A stretch of DNA of 64,000 nt from Rhizohabitans arisaemae. GTDB taxonomy: Bacteria; Actinomycetota; Actinomycetes; Streptosporangiales; Streptosporangiaceae. Location of the stretch: NCBI RefSeq assembly GCF_025996515.1, contig NZ_BLRH01000060.1:682001-746000 (forward strand), in the 5' to 3' direction. A program made the position numbers and the translations under genes. Numbering within the stretch: position 1 is the first letter of the stretch; each line of letters starts with the position of its first letter. Positions 49,852 to 58,282 of this stretch are shown piece by piece. The notes under the pieces are model-generated. The model was given only the letters and a program-made list of their open reading frames with translations, did no database searches and had not been told where the DNA came from.

Positions 49852-50487
49852 CTACGGCGATCCCTCGCCTGATTCGCGGGCGACCCGGACGCGGTGGCGG
49901 CGATATCGGCTCCAGGCGAGCACCGCGGCGATCACGATGATCAGCAGGACGATGCCGCCGACCCGCCCCACCTGCCGCTCGACATACTGCGCGGACGCCC
50001 CGGCGAACACCCCGATACCGACATACAGGCTTCCCCACATCAGCCCCCCGAGTAGAGATACAGGGAGAAATCGGAGATATCGCACTCGCGAGGCGCCCAC
50101 CGCCACCGGAGTCACGGTGCGGACCACCGGAATCAGCCGGGTGACCAGCAGAGCCGCGGGGCCGTACCGTTCCAGCAAGCCCAGCACGCGATCCCAGTGA
50201 CTCCTGCCGATCCAGCCGACCAGGCGGGTCTCCCGCACCCGCCCGCCGTACCTGCGCCCCAGCCAGTAGTCCACATGATCCCCGCCGGACACCGCGACCG
50301 CGACGACGGCGAGCATGATCGCAAACCGCAGCGGATCGGTCGCCGTGGTCGCGAGGATCACCACCGCCGTCCCGTTCGGGAGCAGCACGTTCAACCCGAC
50401 AATCGAGCCGGCGAACGCGATCAGTCCTATGCCCAGCAGGATCAGCGCATAGGGAAAGCCCAGCAGTGCCTCGACCATGGCAACCAT
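49852..50487 (-). CDS. DedA/SNARE-associated family membrane protein
   Basis: The 211-residue protein has five or six membrane segments and the DedA (VTT) features SGGDHVDYWLGRRYG and LERYGPAALLVTRLIPVVRT, whose arginine and acidic residues sit in re-entrant loops. DedA proteins act as lipid scramblases/flippases, for example for undecaprenyl phosphate, and in membrane energetics. The ATG at 50487 follows GGGGGAACGCG. It ends just after the start of nothing else on this strand and lies 26 bases downstream of an unknown gene, possibly its operon partner. Confidence 0.9.
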   Translation of the reverse strand: MVAMVEALLGFPYALILLGIGLIAFAGSIVGLNVLLPNGTAVVILATTATDPLRFAIMLAVVAVAVSGGDHVDYWLGRRYGGRVRETRLVGWIGRSHWDRVLGLLERYGPAALLVTRLIPVVRTVTPVAVGASRVRYLRFLPVSLLGGLMWGSLYVGIGVFAGASAQYVERQVGRVGGIVLLIIVIAAVLAWSRYRRHRVRVARESGEGSP

Positions 50488-50513
50488 TCGCGTTCCCCCA
50501 ATGGGCGACCCGG

Positions 50514-50954
50514 CTACTTGGCGGCCCGGCGGTTCCGCCAGGACTGCGTCCGGAGAAGATCACCGCGCTCCAGGAGGTAGACGAGCCGTGACGCCGCCGC
50601 CCGGACCGCGTCGCCGTACCGGTGCCGCTTCTGCGGGGCCACGCTCGTCCAGCGGGTGAGCAGCTCCGCCATCTCCTCCGCCGCCTCTCTGATCACCATA
50701 TGCCGGGCACTGAGTGTGTAGAGATCGCCGTGGACTTCCGATACGAGTTCCTCGTCGACCCATCGGGTGAGCGGTCTGATCTTCTGCAGGATCTGCGCTT
50801 CGATCCCGTTCACCGGACGGCCGTCGACCTTGGGGGAGAGCACCATGGCCCGGATCCGGGCCAGGGCCAGACTCCGCTCGGTCGCGGGCGTGGCCGGATG
50901 CTCGGCGAGATCAAGGAGACGCCGGAGCGTCTCCTGCGTCTTGTCATCGAGCAT
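50514..50954 (-). CDS. Unknown cytoplasmic protein, helical
   Basis: The 146-residue protein is predicted largely alpha-helical and charged: DKTQETLRRLLDLAEHPATP, GIEAQILQKIRPLTRWVDEE, IREAAEEMAELLTRW. It has no signal, membrane segment or cysteine. I do not recognise the family. Its codon use fits the window and it lies 26 bases before the DedA gene on the same strand, so the two may be co-transcribed. Confidence 0.65.
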   Translation of the reverse strand: MLDDKTQETLRRLLDLAEHPATPATERSLALARIRAMVLSPKVDGRPVNGIEAQILQKIRPLTRWVDEELVSEVHGDLYTLSARHMVIREAAEEMAELLTRWTSVAPQKRHRYGDAVRAAASRLVYLLERGDLLRTQSWRNRRAAK

Positions 50955-51032
50955 GCCAACCTCATCCGTCGCACCGATCCCCGGCCGACAGCCTACGTCC
51001 CCGCTCGACGTTCCCCGCCGGGTACGGGCTCC

Positions 51033-51416
51033 TCAGTGCCGCCTGGTGCGAAGAAGGTTGCCGTCCGCATCGAAGTGCCGCCATTCGCCGGTCTTCTTAC
51101 CCGTGACGTACTCCCCGACGTCGAGCAGTTGTCCGTTGGGGTGGTGGCGACGCCACAGTCCGACCTGCTCGCCGTCGTCGAAGTCACCGGCCTGCAGCGG
51201 GTTGCCGTTCTCGCGGTGCCACACCCAGCTTCCGTCGAGTTTGCCGTGGGAGTACTTCCCCGCGGCCTTCAGCCGCCCGTTGCGGTAGTAGTACTTCCAC
51301 TCGCCTGACTTCTCGCCGTCCAGGTAGTGGCCGACCCCGGACAGCTTCCCGTCCTTGAAGCGCTCTTCCACCAGCCCGGACACGGGGGCCTCTCCGTCCG
51401 GCTTCTCGGTCGCCAT
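51033..51416 (-). CDS. YwqK/MORN-repeat protein
   Basis: The 127-residue protein is built of four or five beta-hairpin repeats of about 23 residues of the MORN/YwqK type: YLDGEKSGEWKYYYRNGRLK, YSHGKLDGSWVWHRENG, YVTGKKTGEWRHFDADG. Bacillus YwqK is described as an antitoxin, but MORN repeats also occur in unrelated proteins and no partner toxin is adjacent. An AT-rich stretch with the palindrome CTTATATAAG at 51498-51507 lies about 90 bases upstream and may contain the promoter. Confidence 0.82.
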   Translation of the reverse strand: MATEKPDGEAPVSGLVEERFKDGKLSGVGHYLDGEKSGEWKYYYRNGRLKAAGKYSHGKLDGSWVWHRENGNPLQAGDFDDGEQVGLWRRHHPNGQLLDVGEYVTGKKTGEWRHFDADGNLLRTRRH

Positions 51417-51596
51417 TGTCCCGCTCCCCCTGACTAGGTCCGTGGCCCGAGGTACAGCGCCCGTCGGCCCTCTCCGAACCCGAGAATATCAGGGATCGCT
51501 TATATAAGTAACATCTAACCCTCATGTCCGGTGGCCTCCATCGGATCCACCGGACATCCGGCTCTCGTCACCGGCTGCCGCCGTGGACGCCGCAGG

Positions 51597-52181
51597 TCAC
51601 TGGAACTTCTCGAACTGCCCGATACCCCCGGAGCGCGCCCGCAGTATCGCGTGCGAGGTACCGCTGTACCAGAACTCATTCGCAACATATGTGTCATTGA
51701 GGTACGACCTAATGGCCACACACCCGGTCCCACAGCTGTGGAGCGCGAACTTCTCCGCCGCTCCGACCGCCGACGAGCGGGCCCGCAACATCGAGGTGTA
51801 GATCCGGGGGTAGGTCGGCTCCACGGCCACGTACATGCCGTTCGCCTGAGACTGGATGGTGGTGTACAGCCCCTGGCAGACGGTGTAGAGGTCCTGGTTG
51901 CCGACGGCGGAGGCGACGGCATGCAGCATCGCGTGGAAGTAACCGGCGCCCCCGACATCCGTCCTGACGTAGTAGCCGCTGCCCAGCGACTTGATGGTGA
52001 CGTTCGAGGTGCAGGGCGACGGGGGCAGCGGGCCGGAGTTGACAAGCTGGGAGATGGGAATCGTCTGTACGGTCGCCGACGTCGCGGCCGCGGCCGATGT
52101 CCCGAGACCGAGCGCCACCGACATCACCACCGCCACCTGGAAGAGCTTTCGCATGCCGCGCGACAAACCGACGTGCTTCAT
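51597..52181 (-). CDS. Secreted fascin-like beta-trefoil protein 1
   Basis: The 194-residue precursor has a signal peptide (LFQVAVVMSVALGLGTSAAA, cut near AAA-T) and three fascin-like repeats. The repeats are more diverged than in the two sister proteins: SLGSGYYVRTDVG, SQANGMYVAVEPTYP, SYLNDTYVANEFWYS. Four cysteines (CTSN, YTVC, CGTGC) at conserved places suggest two disulfides. AAAGGAG lies six bases before the ATG. Related repeats form the middle domain of the two lipases. Ligand unknown; carbohydrate or protein binding is plausible. Confidence 0.8.
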   Translation of the reverse strand: MKHVGLSRGMRKLFQVAVVMSVALGLGTSAAAATSATVQTIPISQLVNSGPLPPSPCTSNVTIKSLGSGYYVRTDVGGAGYFHAMLHAVASAVGNQDLYTVCQGLYTTIQSQANGMYVAVEPTYPRIYTSMLRARSSAVGAAEKFALHSCGTGCVAIRSYLNDTYVANEFWYSGTSHAILRARSGGIGQFEKFQ

Positions 52182-52230
52182 GTTGTGCTCCTTTCGGGTA
52201 CCTGAAGAAGGCCTCCACAACGGACTCCTG

Positions 52231-52261
52231 CGCCGTCATGGTTCACAGCCCAGCGATTACC
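52231..52261 (-). promoter_or_regulatory. Conserved 31-nt element upstream of fascin-like gene 1
   Basis: These 31 bases (ending CAGCGATTACC on the plus strand) differ at only three positions from 52961-52991, upstream of fascin-like gene 2. Both lie 50 bases before their start codons. No such copy is seen ahead of gene 3. It may be a shared operator or promoter, or simply DNA copied with the gene. Confidence 0.5.
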
Positions 52262-52326
52262 TCGACGCGGTTATGCGATCCGGCGGCCGAGCTGCCGACC
52301 ACGGCGGAATCCGAAGACTTCACCGG

Positions 52327-52911
52327 TCATTGAAATCGCTCCCATGCACCGACCGTGGACGCGCGGGCGCGCAGCATCCCATGCAGCCCACCGCCGTTCC
52401 CCAGCTCCGCGGAGACATACAGCCCATTGGCACTGGATCGAATCGCCACGCACCCGGTTCCGCAGCTCTCCAGCGAGAACCGCTCCCATGCACCGAGCTC
52501 GGACGCGCGGGCGCGCAACATCCCGTTCAATCCACCGCCGTTCCCCAGCTCCGCCGAAACGTACGCCCCATTGGCCTGGGAATAGAGAAAGGAGTTCGCC
52601 CCGTCGATGCAGACGGTGTAGAGCTCCCACTCTCCGATAGCCGTGGCGCGAGCCCGCAACATCGCGTGAAGTTCGCCGCCGTTCCCCAGCTCCGCCGAAA
52701 CCAACCGGCCGTTGGCCTGGGAGGTGAAAGTGACATTCTGCATACAGGCCGACTGCCGGACTCCGGAGGCGAGAATCTGGGAGATGGAGATTCCCGCCGG
52801 CACGGACGACGTCGCGGCCTGCGCGGGTACGCCGAACGCAAGCACGGCCACCGCCGCCACTGCTCCCTGAAAAACTCGACGTACCTCACGCCGAAGCCGT
52901 GCGTGCTTCAA
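52327..52911 (-). CDS. Secreted fascin-like beta-trefoil protein 2
   Basis: The 194-residue precursor has a signal peptide (VFQGAVAAVAVLAFGVPAQA) and three clear fascin-like repeats: SQANGRLVSAELGNGG, SQANGAYVSAELGNGGGLNG, SSANGLYVSAELGNGGGLHG. Each is followed by MLRARA-x-x-x-G-x-W-E. The four cysteines match sister protein 1. The start is a TTG at 52911, six bases after AGGAG, giving the N-terminus MKHARL parallel to MKHVGL in the sister. It is the most regular of the three copies and probably close to the ancestral form. Confidence 0.85.
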   Translation of the reverse strand: MKHARLRREVRRVFQGAVAAVAVLAFGVPAQAATSSVPAGISISQILASGVRQSACMQNVTFTSQANGRLVSAELGNGGELHAMLRARATAIGEWELYTVCIDGANSFLYSQANGAYVSAELGNGGGLNGMLRARASELGAWERFSLESCGTGCVAIRSSANGLYVSAELGNGGGLHGMLRARASTVGAWERFQ

Positions 52912-52960
52912 CCTTCACTCCTGGTGTCTGCTATCCAAAGGAAGACTTGTAACGGCACCA

Positions 52961-52991
52961 CGCCGTCACGGTTCACAACCCGGCGATTACC
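52961..52991 (-). promoter_or_regulatory. Conserved 31-nt element upstream of fascin-like gene 2
   Basis: Counterpart of 52231-52261 with 28 of 31 bases identical, including GGTTCACA and GCGATTACC. It lies 49-80 bases before the TTG start, where promoter or operator sequences would be expected. Confidence 0.5.
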
Positions 52992-53057
52992 GTGTCGCCG
53001 TTGTCCGACCCCGATCGGACCCACCCGACGACGAATCGAAGCCGGGGACGCCGCATG

Positions 53058-53645
53058 TCACTGGAACTGTTCCCAAGCGCCGATACCCCCGGCGCGAGCC
53101 CGGAGCATCGCGTGCCATCCGTGGGCGTTTCCGAGCTCTGCCGCGACGTAGAGACCGTTTGCAAGTGACTTGAGTGCCACGCACCCGGTCCCACAGCTCT
53201 CGAACCGGAACTGCTCCCACGGTCCGACCGCGGACGAACGGGCCCGCAGTGTCCCGTTGAACGCGTTGGGAAACCCCAGCTCCGCGGCGACGTACAGGCC
53301 GTTGGCCTGGGACTGAATGGTGGTGTAGGACCCGACGCAGACGGTGTAGAGCTCCCAGCCTCCGACGGCGGTGGCCCGGGCGGCCAGCATCCCGTACCAC
53401 GCGCCGGAGTTCCCCAGCTCCGCCGTGACGTACTTCCCGTTGGCGAGCGACTTGATGGAGACATTCGACGTGCAGGACGACGCCGACTGGACTCCTGAAC
53501 CGACCAGCTGGGAGATCGGGATCACCTGCGAAGCTCCCGAAGCCCCGGCGGGTGCCGGCATACCGAGCACCAGCGCAGCCGAAACCGCCGCCACCGCTCC
53601 GTGGAATAGGCGACGTGCCCTACTCGGAAGGTGTACGCGCTTCAC
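53058..53645 (-). CDS. Secreted fascin-like beta-trefoil protein 3
   Basis: The 195-residue precursor has a signal peptide (LFHGAVAAVSAALVLGMPAP, cut near AGA) and three fascin-like repeats: SLANGKYVTAELGNSGAWYG, SQANGLYVAAELGFPNAFNG, SLANGLYVAAELGNAHGWHA, with the same four cysteines as its neighbours. The GTG at 53645 lies five bases after GGAG; a GTG two codons earlier overlaps the ribosome site. It is the first of three tandem genes. Each gene has its own gap of 145 nt or more, so they are probably separate transcripts. Confidence 0.83.
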   Translation of the reverse strand: MKRVHLPSRARRLFHGAVAAVSAALVLGMPAPAGASGASQVIPISQLVGSGVQSASSCTSNVSIKSLANGKYVTAELGNSGAWYGMLAARATAVGGWELYTVCVGSYTTIQSQANGLYVAAELGFPNAFNGTLRARSSAVGPWEQFRFESCGTGCVALKSLANGLYVAAELGNAHGWHAMLRARAGGIGAWEQFQ

Positions 53646-54112
53646 CTTCACTCCTCTCGGTCGGAATTTCCGAAAACGACTCCGGGCCGGTATGGATCGC
53701 AAGTAGGCGTCTCCGGTGGCACCGCTTTTCGTTTGCAGATATGGACTGCTCAACCTGCCGCGAACAGCCAAACCTCTCCCGGTGCACGGACTGCGGAAAT
53801 CTCTTGCGTCAATCTCAGTCCTTGCCGGAGAGTTGGCGCCGCATTAACTAGAGAGACAATCCCTCCTGTCGCCAATTTTGTCAATAGTCCGATTGCGGAA
53901 AGCCCGCCGGGATCCGGCACGCCATGTCGATCAACCGATTCAATCTCATCTTCAAAATTCTGCGACAGCCTGGCGTACGAATAGACCTTGAGCTGCAAGA
54001 ATCTATGGAGAATTCAAAAAGATGAGCCCGATGAGATTGCGGCAACAAACAGTGGGGCAAATTAATGGAGTTCCCGAAAGAATTCCCGGGCGACTTAATT
54101 CGCCGACGTACG
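53646..54112. other. 467-nt AT-richer gap
   Basis: The space between fascin-like gene 3 and the MazF-like gene is AT-richer than average. An 82-codon minus-strand frame (53750-53998) begins with TTG, has no ribosome site and no family match, so I do not call it. No hairpin of note was seen. The promoter of fascin-like gene 3 must be at the left end. Confidence 0.35.
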
Positions 54113-54613
54113 CTAATCCGCCTGGAATCCGGAGCCGTGCCGGTAAACCCAGCCGACAGGATGCCTGCGCCTGACCTGGGCCCAGGTCTTCGGATCGCAT
54201 TCACGCGCGGCGAGCCTTCTGAAGGCCGTTGCCGGCAGATGATAGGACCGGGAAACATCGACCCAGCTCGTACCGCCATGGGAACGGCTGTTCCAGCCGG
54301 TCGAGGATATGGGGATGAGCTTGTGGCTGTGCGCGGAATTCTGATTGCGACTTGTGATTTTGAGGACCTCGGCGCTCCGCGCGTGGGTCCGCAGCACCAG
54401 GCACGGCCGATCTTTGGCTCCGCCGCCTTCCTCAAACGGGACTTCGGCGAACCAGATCTGACCGGGCGCGGGGCGACCCCGCCAATCGGACGGGGGCTGT
54501 GCGTGAAGACGAGGGCGGAATCCGGCCGACACACGCCGGAGAAAGAAGACCAGAATTCCCAGGGCGGTCAGCGCGATCGCAGCCACCAGCAGCGGGAGAA
54601 CCCCGGCCTCCAT
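54113..54613 (-). CDS. Membrane-anchored PemK/MazF-like protein
   Basis: The 166-residue protein has an N-terminal membrane helix (GVLPLLVAAIALTALGILVF) and a basic linker, followed by a PemK/MazF-like domain. RPAPGQIWFAEVPFEEGG and KDRPCLVLRTHA match the G-x-I and RP-x-LVL core of the family. MazF proteins are mRNA interferases, but a membrane tether is atypical and no antitoxin gene is adjacent. Anchored relatives occur in actinobacteria without known function. The ATG at 54613 has GAGGTG seven bases upstream. Catalytic Arg/Ser-Thr positions cannot be assigned with confidence. Confidence 0.72.
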   Translation of the reverse strand: MEAGVLPLLVAAIALTALGILVFFLRRVSAGFRPRLHAQPPSDWRGRPAPGQIWFAEVPFEEGGGAKDRPCLVLRTHARSAEVLKITSRNQNSAHSHKLIPISSTGWNSRSHGGTSWVDVSRSYHLPATAFRRLAARECDPKTWAQVRRRHPVGWVYRHGSGFQAD

Positions 54614-54783
54614 CGACAGGCACCTCACCTTCAGGTCCGGGGACCCGCGAACCGCGGGCCCCTAGGACATGAGACTCCCGAGCTTTCGGAGGCCGGTCAA
54701 ACAGCCAGGTCTTCGATCCGGGGAGAGGCCCGGATCTGAGACGGTACGGCGTGCGGCGCCCGGACCTGGGCGCCGCACCCGTT

Positions 54784-57105
54784 TCAGCGTTTCGGGTCGA
54801 GGCCGGCCTTGCGGAACGCCTCGGCGAACGCGCCGCCGGGGGATCCGCCGCGGTCCTGCTGCTTGGGCTGGAATCCGCGCCGCTGGTTGTCCCGGCGTCC
54901 ACCGCCGGACCCTCGCTGCTGTTCGGTTCGGCCTGAGGTGGCCTGGTCTTCCAGTCGCAGGGTGAGCGAGATGCGCTTGCGTGGAATGTCCACCTCCAGC
55001 ACCTTCACCCGGACGATGTCACCCGACTTCACCACGTCGCGCGGGTCTTTCACGAAATTGTGGGACATCGCGGAGACGTGGACGAGTCCGTCCTGGTGCA
55101 CCCCGATGTCGACGAAGGCGCCGAAGGCCGCGACGTTGGTGACGACGCCTTCAAGGATCATGCCGGGCTTCAGGTCGGCGATCTTCTCCACGCCCTCCTT
55201 GAAGGTGGCGGTCTTGAACGCCGGACGCGGGTCCCGTCCCGGCTTCTCCAGCTCCTTGAGGATGTCGGTGACGGTGGGCAGACCGAAGGTGTCGTCCGTG
55301 AAGTCGCCCGGCCTGATCGCGCGCAGCGCCGTACCGTTGCCGATCAAGGTGCCGATCTCGTGGCCGGTGGTCTGCAGGATCCGACGGACAACCGGGTACG
55401 CCTCGGGGTGCACGCTGGAGGAGTCGAGGGGGTCGTCCCCCGCGGGGATGCGGAGGAAGCCGGCGCACTGCTCGAACGCCTTGGGGCCGAGCCGGGCCAC
55501 GTCCTTGAGCGCCTTGCGGGAGCGGAACGGGCCGTTGGTCTCACGGTGGGCCACGATGTTGTCGGCGAGGGTCGAGCCGATGCCCGAGACCCGGGTGAGC
55601 AGCGGCGCCGAGGCGGTGTTGACGTCGACCCCGACCGCGTTCACACAGTCCTCGACCACGGCGTCGAGGGAGCGGGAGAGCTTCACCTCGGAGAGGTCGT
55701 GCTGGTACTGCCCGACGCCGATCGACTTGGGATCGATCTTGACCAGCTCGGCGAGCGGGTCCTGGAGCCGGCGGGCGATGGACACGGCGCCGCGCAGCGA
55801 GACGTCGAGGCCGGGCAGCTCCTGCGAGGCGTACGCGGAGGCCGAGTAGACGGAGGCACCGGCCTCGGAAACGACGATCTTGGTGAGCTTGAGCTCGGGA
55901 CGGAGCTTGATCAGATCGGCGGCGAGCTTGTCGGTCTCCCGCGAGGCCGTACCGTTGCCGATCGCGATCAGCTCGACCCGGTGGAGCTCGGCCAGCCTGC
56001 CGAGGACCGCGAGGGACTCGTCCCACCGGCGCCGCGGCTCGTGCGGGTAGATCGTCTCGGTAGCCACGACCTTGCCCGTCGTATCGGTCACCGCGACTTT
56101 CACCCCGGTTCGCAGCCCCGGGTCGAGACCCATCGTGGGCCGGGCTCCGGCGGGGGCGGCGAGCAGGAGGTCGCGCAGGTTGGTGGCGAAGACCCGCACC
56201 GCCTCCTCCTCCGCGGCCTGCCACAGGCGCATCCGCAGGTCGATGCCGAGGTGGACCAGGACGCGGGTACGCCAGGCCCAGCGGACCGTGTCCGTCAGCC
56301 AGCGGTCGGCCGGTCGGCCACGGTCGGAGATCGAGAAGCGGCGGGCGATCCGGAGCTCGTAGTCGCTCGGGCCGTCCGGCGTCTCGTCCGAGGGCTCCAG
56401 GACGAGGCTGAGGGCCTCCTCCTTCTCGCCGCGGAACATCGCCAGAATCCGATGCGAGGGGAGCTTGCCGAACGGCTCGCTGAAGTCGAAGTAGTCGGCG
56501 AACTTCGCCCCGGCCTCCTCCTTGCCCTCACGGACCTTGGACACCAGGCGCCCGCGGGACCACATCTGCTCGCGCAGCGCCCCGATGAGGTCGGCGTCCT
56601 CGGCGAACCGCTCGACCAGGATCGCCCGGGCGCCGTCCAGCGCCGCACCGGCGTCGGCCACCCCCTTGTCGGGGTCCACGAAGGCCGCGGCCGCCGCGAG
56701 CGGGTCGACCGAGGGGTCGGCGAGGAGCCCGTCGGCGAGCGGCTCCAGCCCCGCCTCCCGGGCGATCTGTGCCTTGGTACGCCGTTTGGGCTTGTACGGC
56801 AGGTAGATGTCCTCCAGCCGAGCCTTCGAATCGGCTTCCATGATCCGGGCCTCAAGCGCGTCGTCGAGCTTGCCCTGGGATCGGATCGACTCCAGGATCG
56901 CCGCCCGGCGCTCCTCCAGCTCGCGCAGATAACGTAGCCGTTCCTCAAGCGTACGCAGCTGCGCGTCGTCGAGGGTCCCTGTCACTTCCTTCCGATAACG
57001 GGCGATAAATGGCACGGTGGCCCCGCCGTCGAGCAGTTCGACCGCGGCGTCCACCTGGTGCTCGCGCACGCCAAGCTCGTCGGCGATCCGCCGATGAATA
57101 GACAT
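54784..57105 (-). CDS. tex: Tex family S1 RNA-binding protein
   Basis: The 773-residue protein has the full Tex architecture. The N-terminal helical region ([20 protein letters not shown]) is followed by a YqgF-like RNase H fold domain ([20 protein letters not shown]) and helix-hairpin-helix motifs ([18 protein letters not shown]). A C-terminal S1 domain ([20 protein letters not shown] and [12 protein letters not shown]) ends in a Gly/Arg/Gln-rich tail. Tex binds RNA and is linked to transcription fidelity and toxin expression in other bacteria. The ATG at 57105 is preferred over a GTG two codons upstream. Confidence 0.95.
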   Translation of the reverse strand: MSIHRRIADELGVREHQVDAAVELLDGGATVPFIARYRKEVTGTLDDAQLRTLEERLRYLRELEERRAAILESIRSQGKLDDALEARIMEADSKARLEDIYLPYKPKRRTKAQIAREAGLEPLADGLLADPSVDPLAAAAAFVDPDKGVADAGAALDGARAILVERFAEDADLIGALREQMWSRGRLVSKVREGKEEAGAKFADYFDFSEPFGKLPSHRILAMFRGEKEEALSLVLEPSDETPDGPSDYELRIARRFSISDRGRPADRWLTDTVRWAWRTRVLVHLGIDLRMRLWQAAEEEAVRVFATNLRDLLLAAPAGARPTMGLDPGLRTGVKVAVTDTTGKVVATETIYPHEPRRRWDESLAVLGRLAELHRVELIAIGNGTASRETDKLAADLIKLRPELKLTKIVVSEAGASVYSASAYASQELPGLDVSLRGAVSIARRLQDPLAELVKIDPKSIGVGQYQHDLSEVKLSRSLDAVVEDCVNAVGVDVNTASAPLLTRVSGIGSTLADNIVAHRETNGPFRSRKALKDVARLGPKAFEQCAGFLRIPAGDDPLDSSSVHPEAYPVVRRILQTTGHEIGTLIGNGTALRAIRPGDFTDDTFGLPTVTDILKELEKPGRDPRPAFKTATFKEGVEKIADLKPGMILEGVVTNVAAFGAFVDIGVHQDGLVHVSAMSHNFVKDPRDVVKSGDIVRVKVLEVDIPRKRISLTLRLEDQATSGRTEQQRGSGGGRRDNQRRGFQPKQQDRGGSPGGAFAEAFRKAGLDPKR

Positions 57106-57457
57106 CGTCACAGTTCTGGTCCGTCTTCTCCCTGCGAGTGGGGGGATCGATTCTCCCGGAGCCCGCCACCCATTGTCCCCCCGACCACCGACAAGACCGC
57201 CCCTTGGGCTTCAGGACCGCCGCCGGGAAACACCGGCCCACGGTGAAACACCGGCGAGGTAACGTGAATGCGGCCACGTGGCCGACCGGGCTGTTGATCG
57301 GCTGCTGCGACGCGCACCGGGGGCGCCCAGGTCCCCAGCCAGGCCGAATTCAGGGGTGATGATGGCCGAAAGTGCCGTGTGGGGGTGCGTGGCAGGTCTC
57401 TAAGCTGGTCACTTCGACTGTGCAGGACGTAGCGACGGATATACCAGGGGTTGACGG
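57106..57457. other. Divergent tex/PAP2 intergenic region with a direct repeat
   Basis: GAAACACCGGC occurs at 57227-57237 and again at 57245-57255, an 18-base period, in this 352-nt divergent space. It could be a regulator site. No gene or strong hairpin was seen. Confidence 0.35.
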
Positions 57458-58273
57458 ATGAGGACGATGGAACCGCGGCGCGCGGCACTGGTCACCGCGG
57501 CCACGGTGGGCGTGATCACGCTTGGCGGGGTGGCCGTGGCGGCCCCCGCGTCGGCCACCGGGCTTTCGCCGGAGCCAGGCCCGGTGGAGAACGTTCCGGG
57601 CTTCAGCGTCGACTGGTATCTCGACGTGGTCACTTTCGCCTCGCTCACCCCGAAGTGGTTGCAGTCGTTCACCGCGTTCTTCACCAGCGGGGCGGTGGTG
57701 CTGCTTGCCGTGATCATGATCGTGGGGTGGTGGCTGGCCCGGCGCAAGGACGCGCACCAGGTGGCGCTCTCCCTGCTCGCACCGGTGGGGGCGGGCGCCG
57801 CGTACCTGGTGAGTGAGACGATCAAGACCTTCCTCGCGACGAACCGGCCGTGCCGGACGTTTCGCAGCATCGTCACCGTGGCCGAGTGTCCTCCGATGGA
57901 GGACTGGACGTTCCCCAGCAATCACGCGACCGTCGCGGGCGCCGCAGCCATGGGGATCTTCTTCTTCTGGCGGGCGATGAGCGTTCCCGCCTTCTTCATC
58001 GCGGTCTCGACCGCTTTCTCCCGTGTCTTCATCGGGGTGCACTACCCCCACGACGTCATCGTCGGCTTCCTGATCGGCTGCGTGGTCGTGTCGGCCGTCA
58101 TCCTGATGTTCGAGGTACGGGCCACCCGGCTCGTGGAACGGCTGCGGCCCGTCCCGCTGCTCGCCCCGCTGCTCTCCGCGGGCGGCGGTGGCGGGAAACG
58201 CCGGAGAGGAGGGTCGTTGGAACCCTCGGCCCAGTCGCAGAACACGGATCGGCCGCCGCGGGAGTGGCGCTGA
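57458..58273 (+). CDS. PAP2-family membrane phosphatase
   Basis: The 271-residue protein begins with a signal-like hydrophobic segment and has about five membrane helices. The lipid-phosphatase motifs are KTFLATNRPCR (motif 1), FPSNHATVAGA (motif 2, catalytic His) and SRVFIGVHYPHDV (motif 3, catalytic His). Such enzymes dephosphorylate undecaprenyl pyrophosphate or other phospholipids at the outer membrane face. A Gly/Arg-rich cytoplasmic tail follows. The ATG at 57458 has AGGGG seven to eight bases upstream. It converges closely with a serine hydrolase gene. Confidence 0.9.
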   Translation: MRTMEPRRAALVTAATVGVITLGGVAVAAPASATGLSPEPGPVENVPGFSVDWYLDVVTFASLTPKWLQSFTAFFTSGAVVLLAVIMIVGWWLARRKDAHQVALSLLAPVGAGAAYLVSETIKTFLATNRPCRTFRSIVTVAECPPMEDWTFPSNHATVAGAAAMGIFFFWRAMSVPAFFIAVSTAFSRVFIGVHYPHDVIVGFLIGCVVVSAVILMFEVRATRLVERLRPVPLLAPLLSAGGGGGKRRRGGSLEPSAQSQNTDRPPREWR

Positions 58274-58282
58274 CCGGCGGGC

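Noticed and set aside
51417-53760. SARP-type boxes ahead of the three stand-alone fascin-like genes
   Set aside because: I searched both strands of these intergenic regions and found no heptamer pair with 11-bp period and -10, so a shared regulator is not supported there.
53750-53998. 82-codon minus-strand frame upstream of fascin-like gene 3
   Set aside because: TTG start without ribosome site, no homology, and it covers the likely promoter of a real gene.
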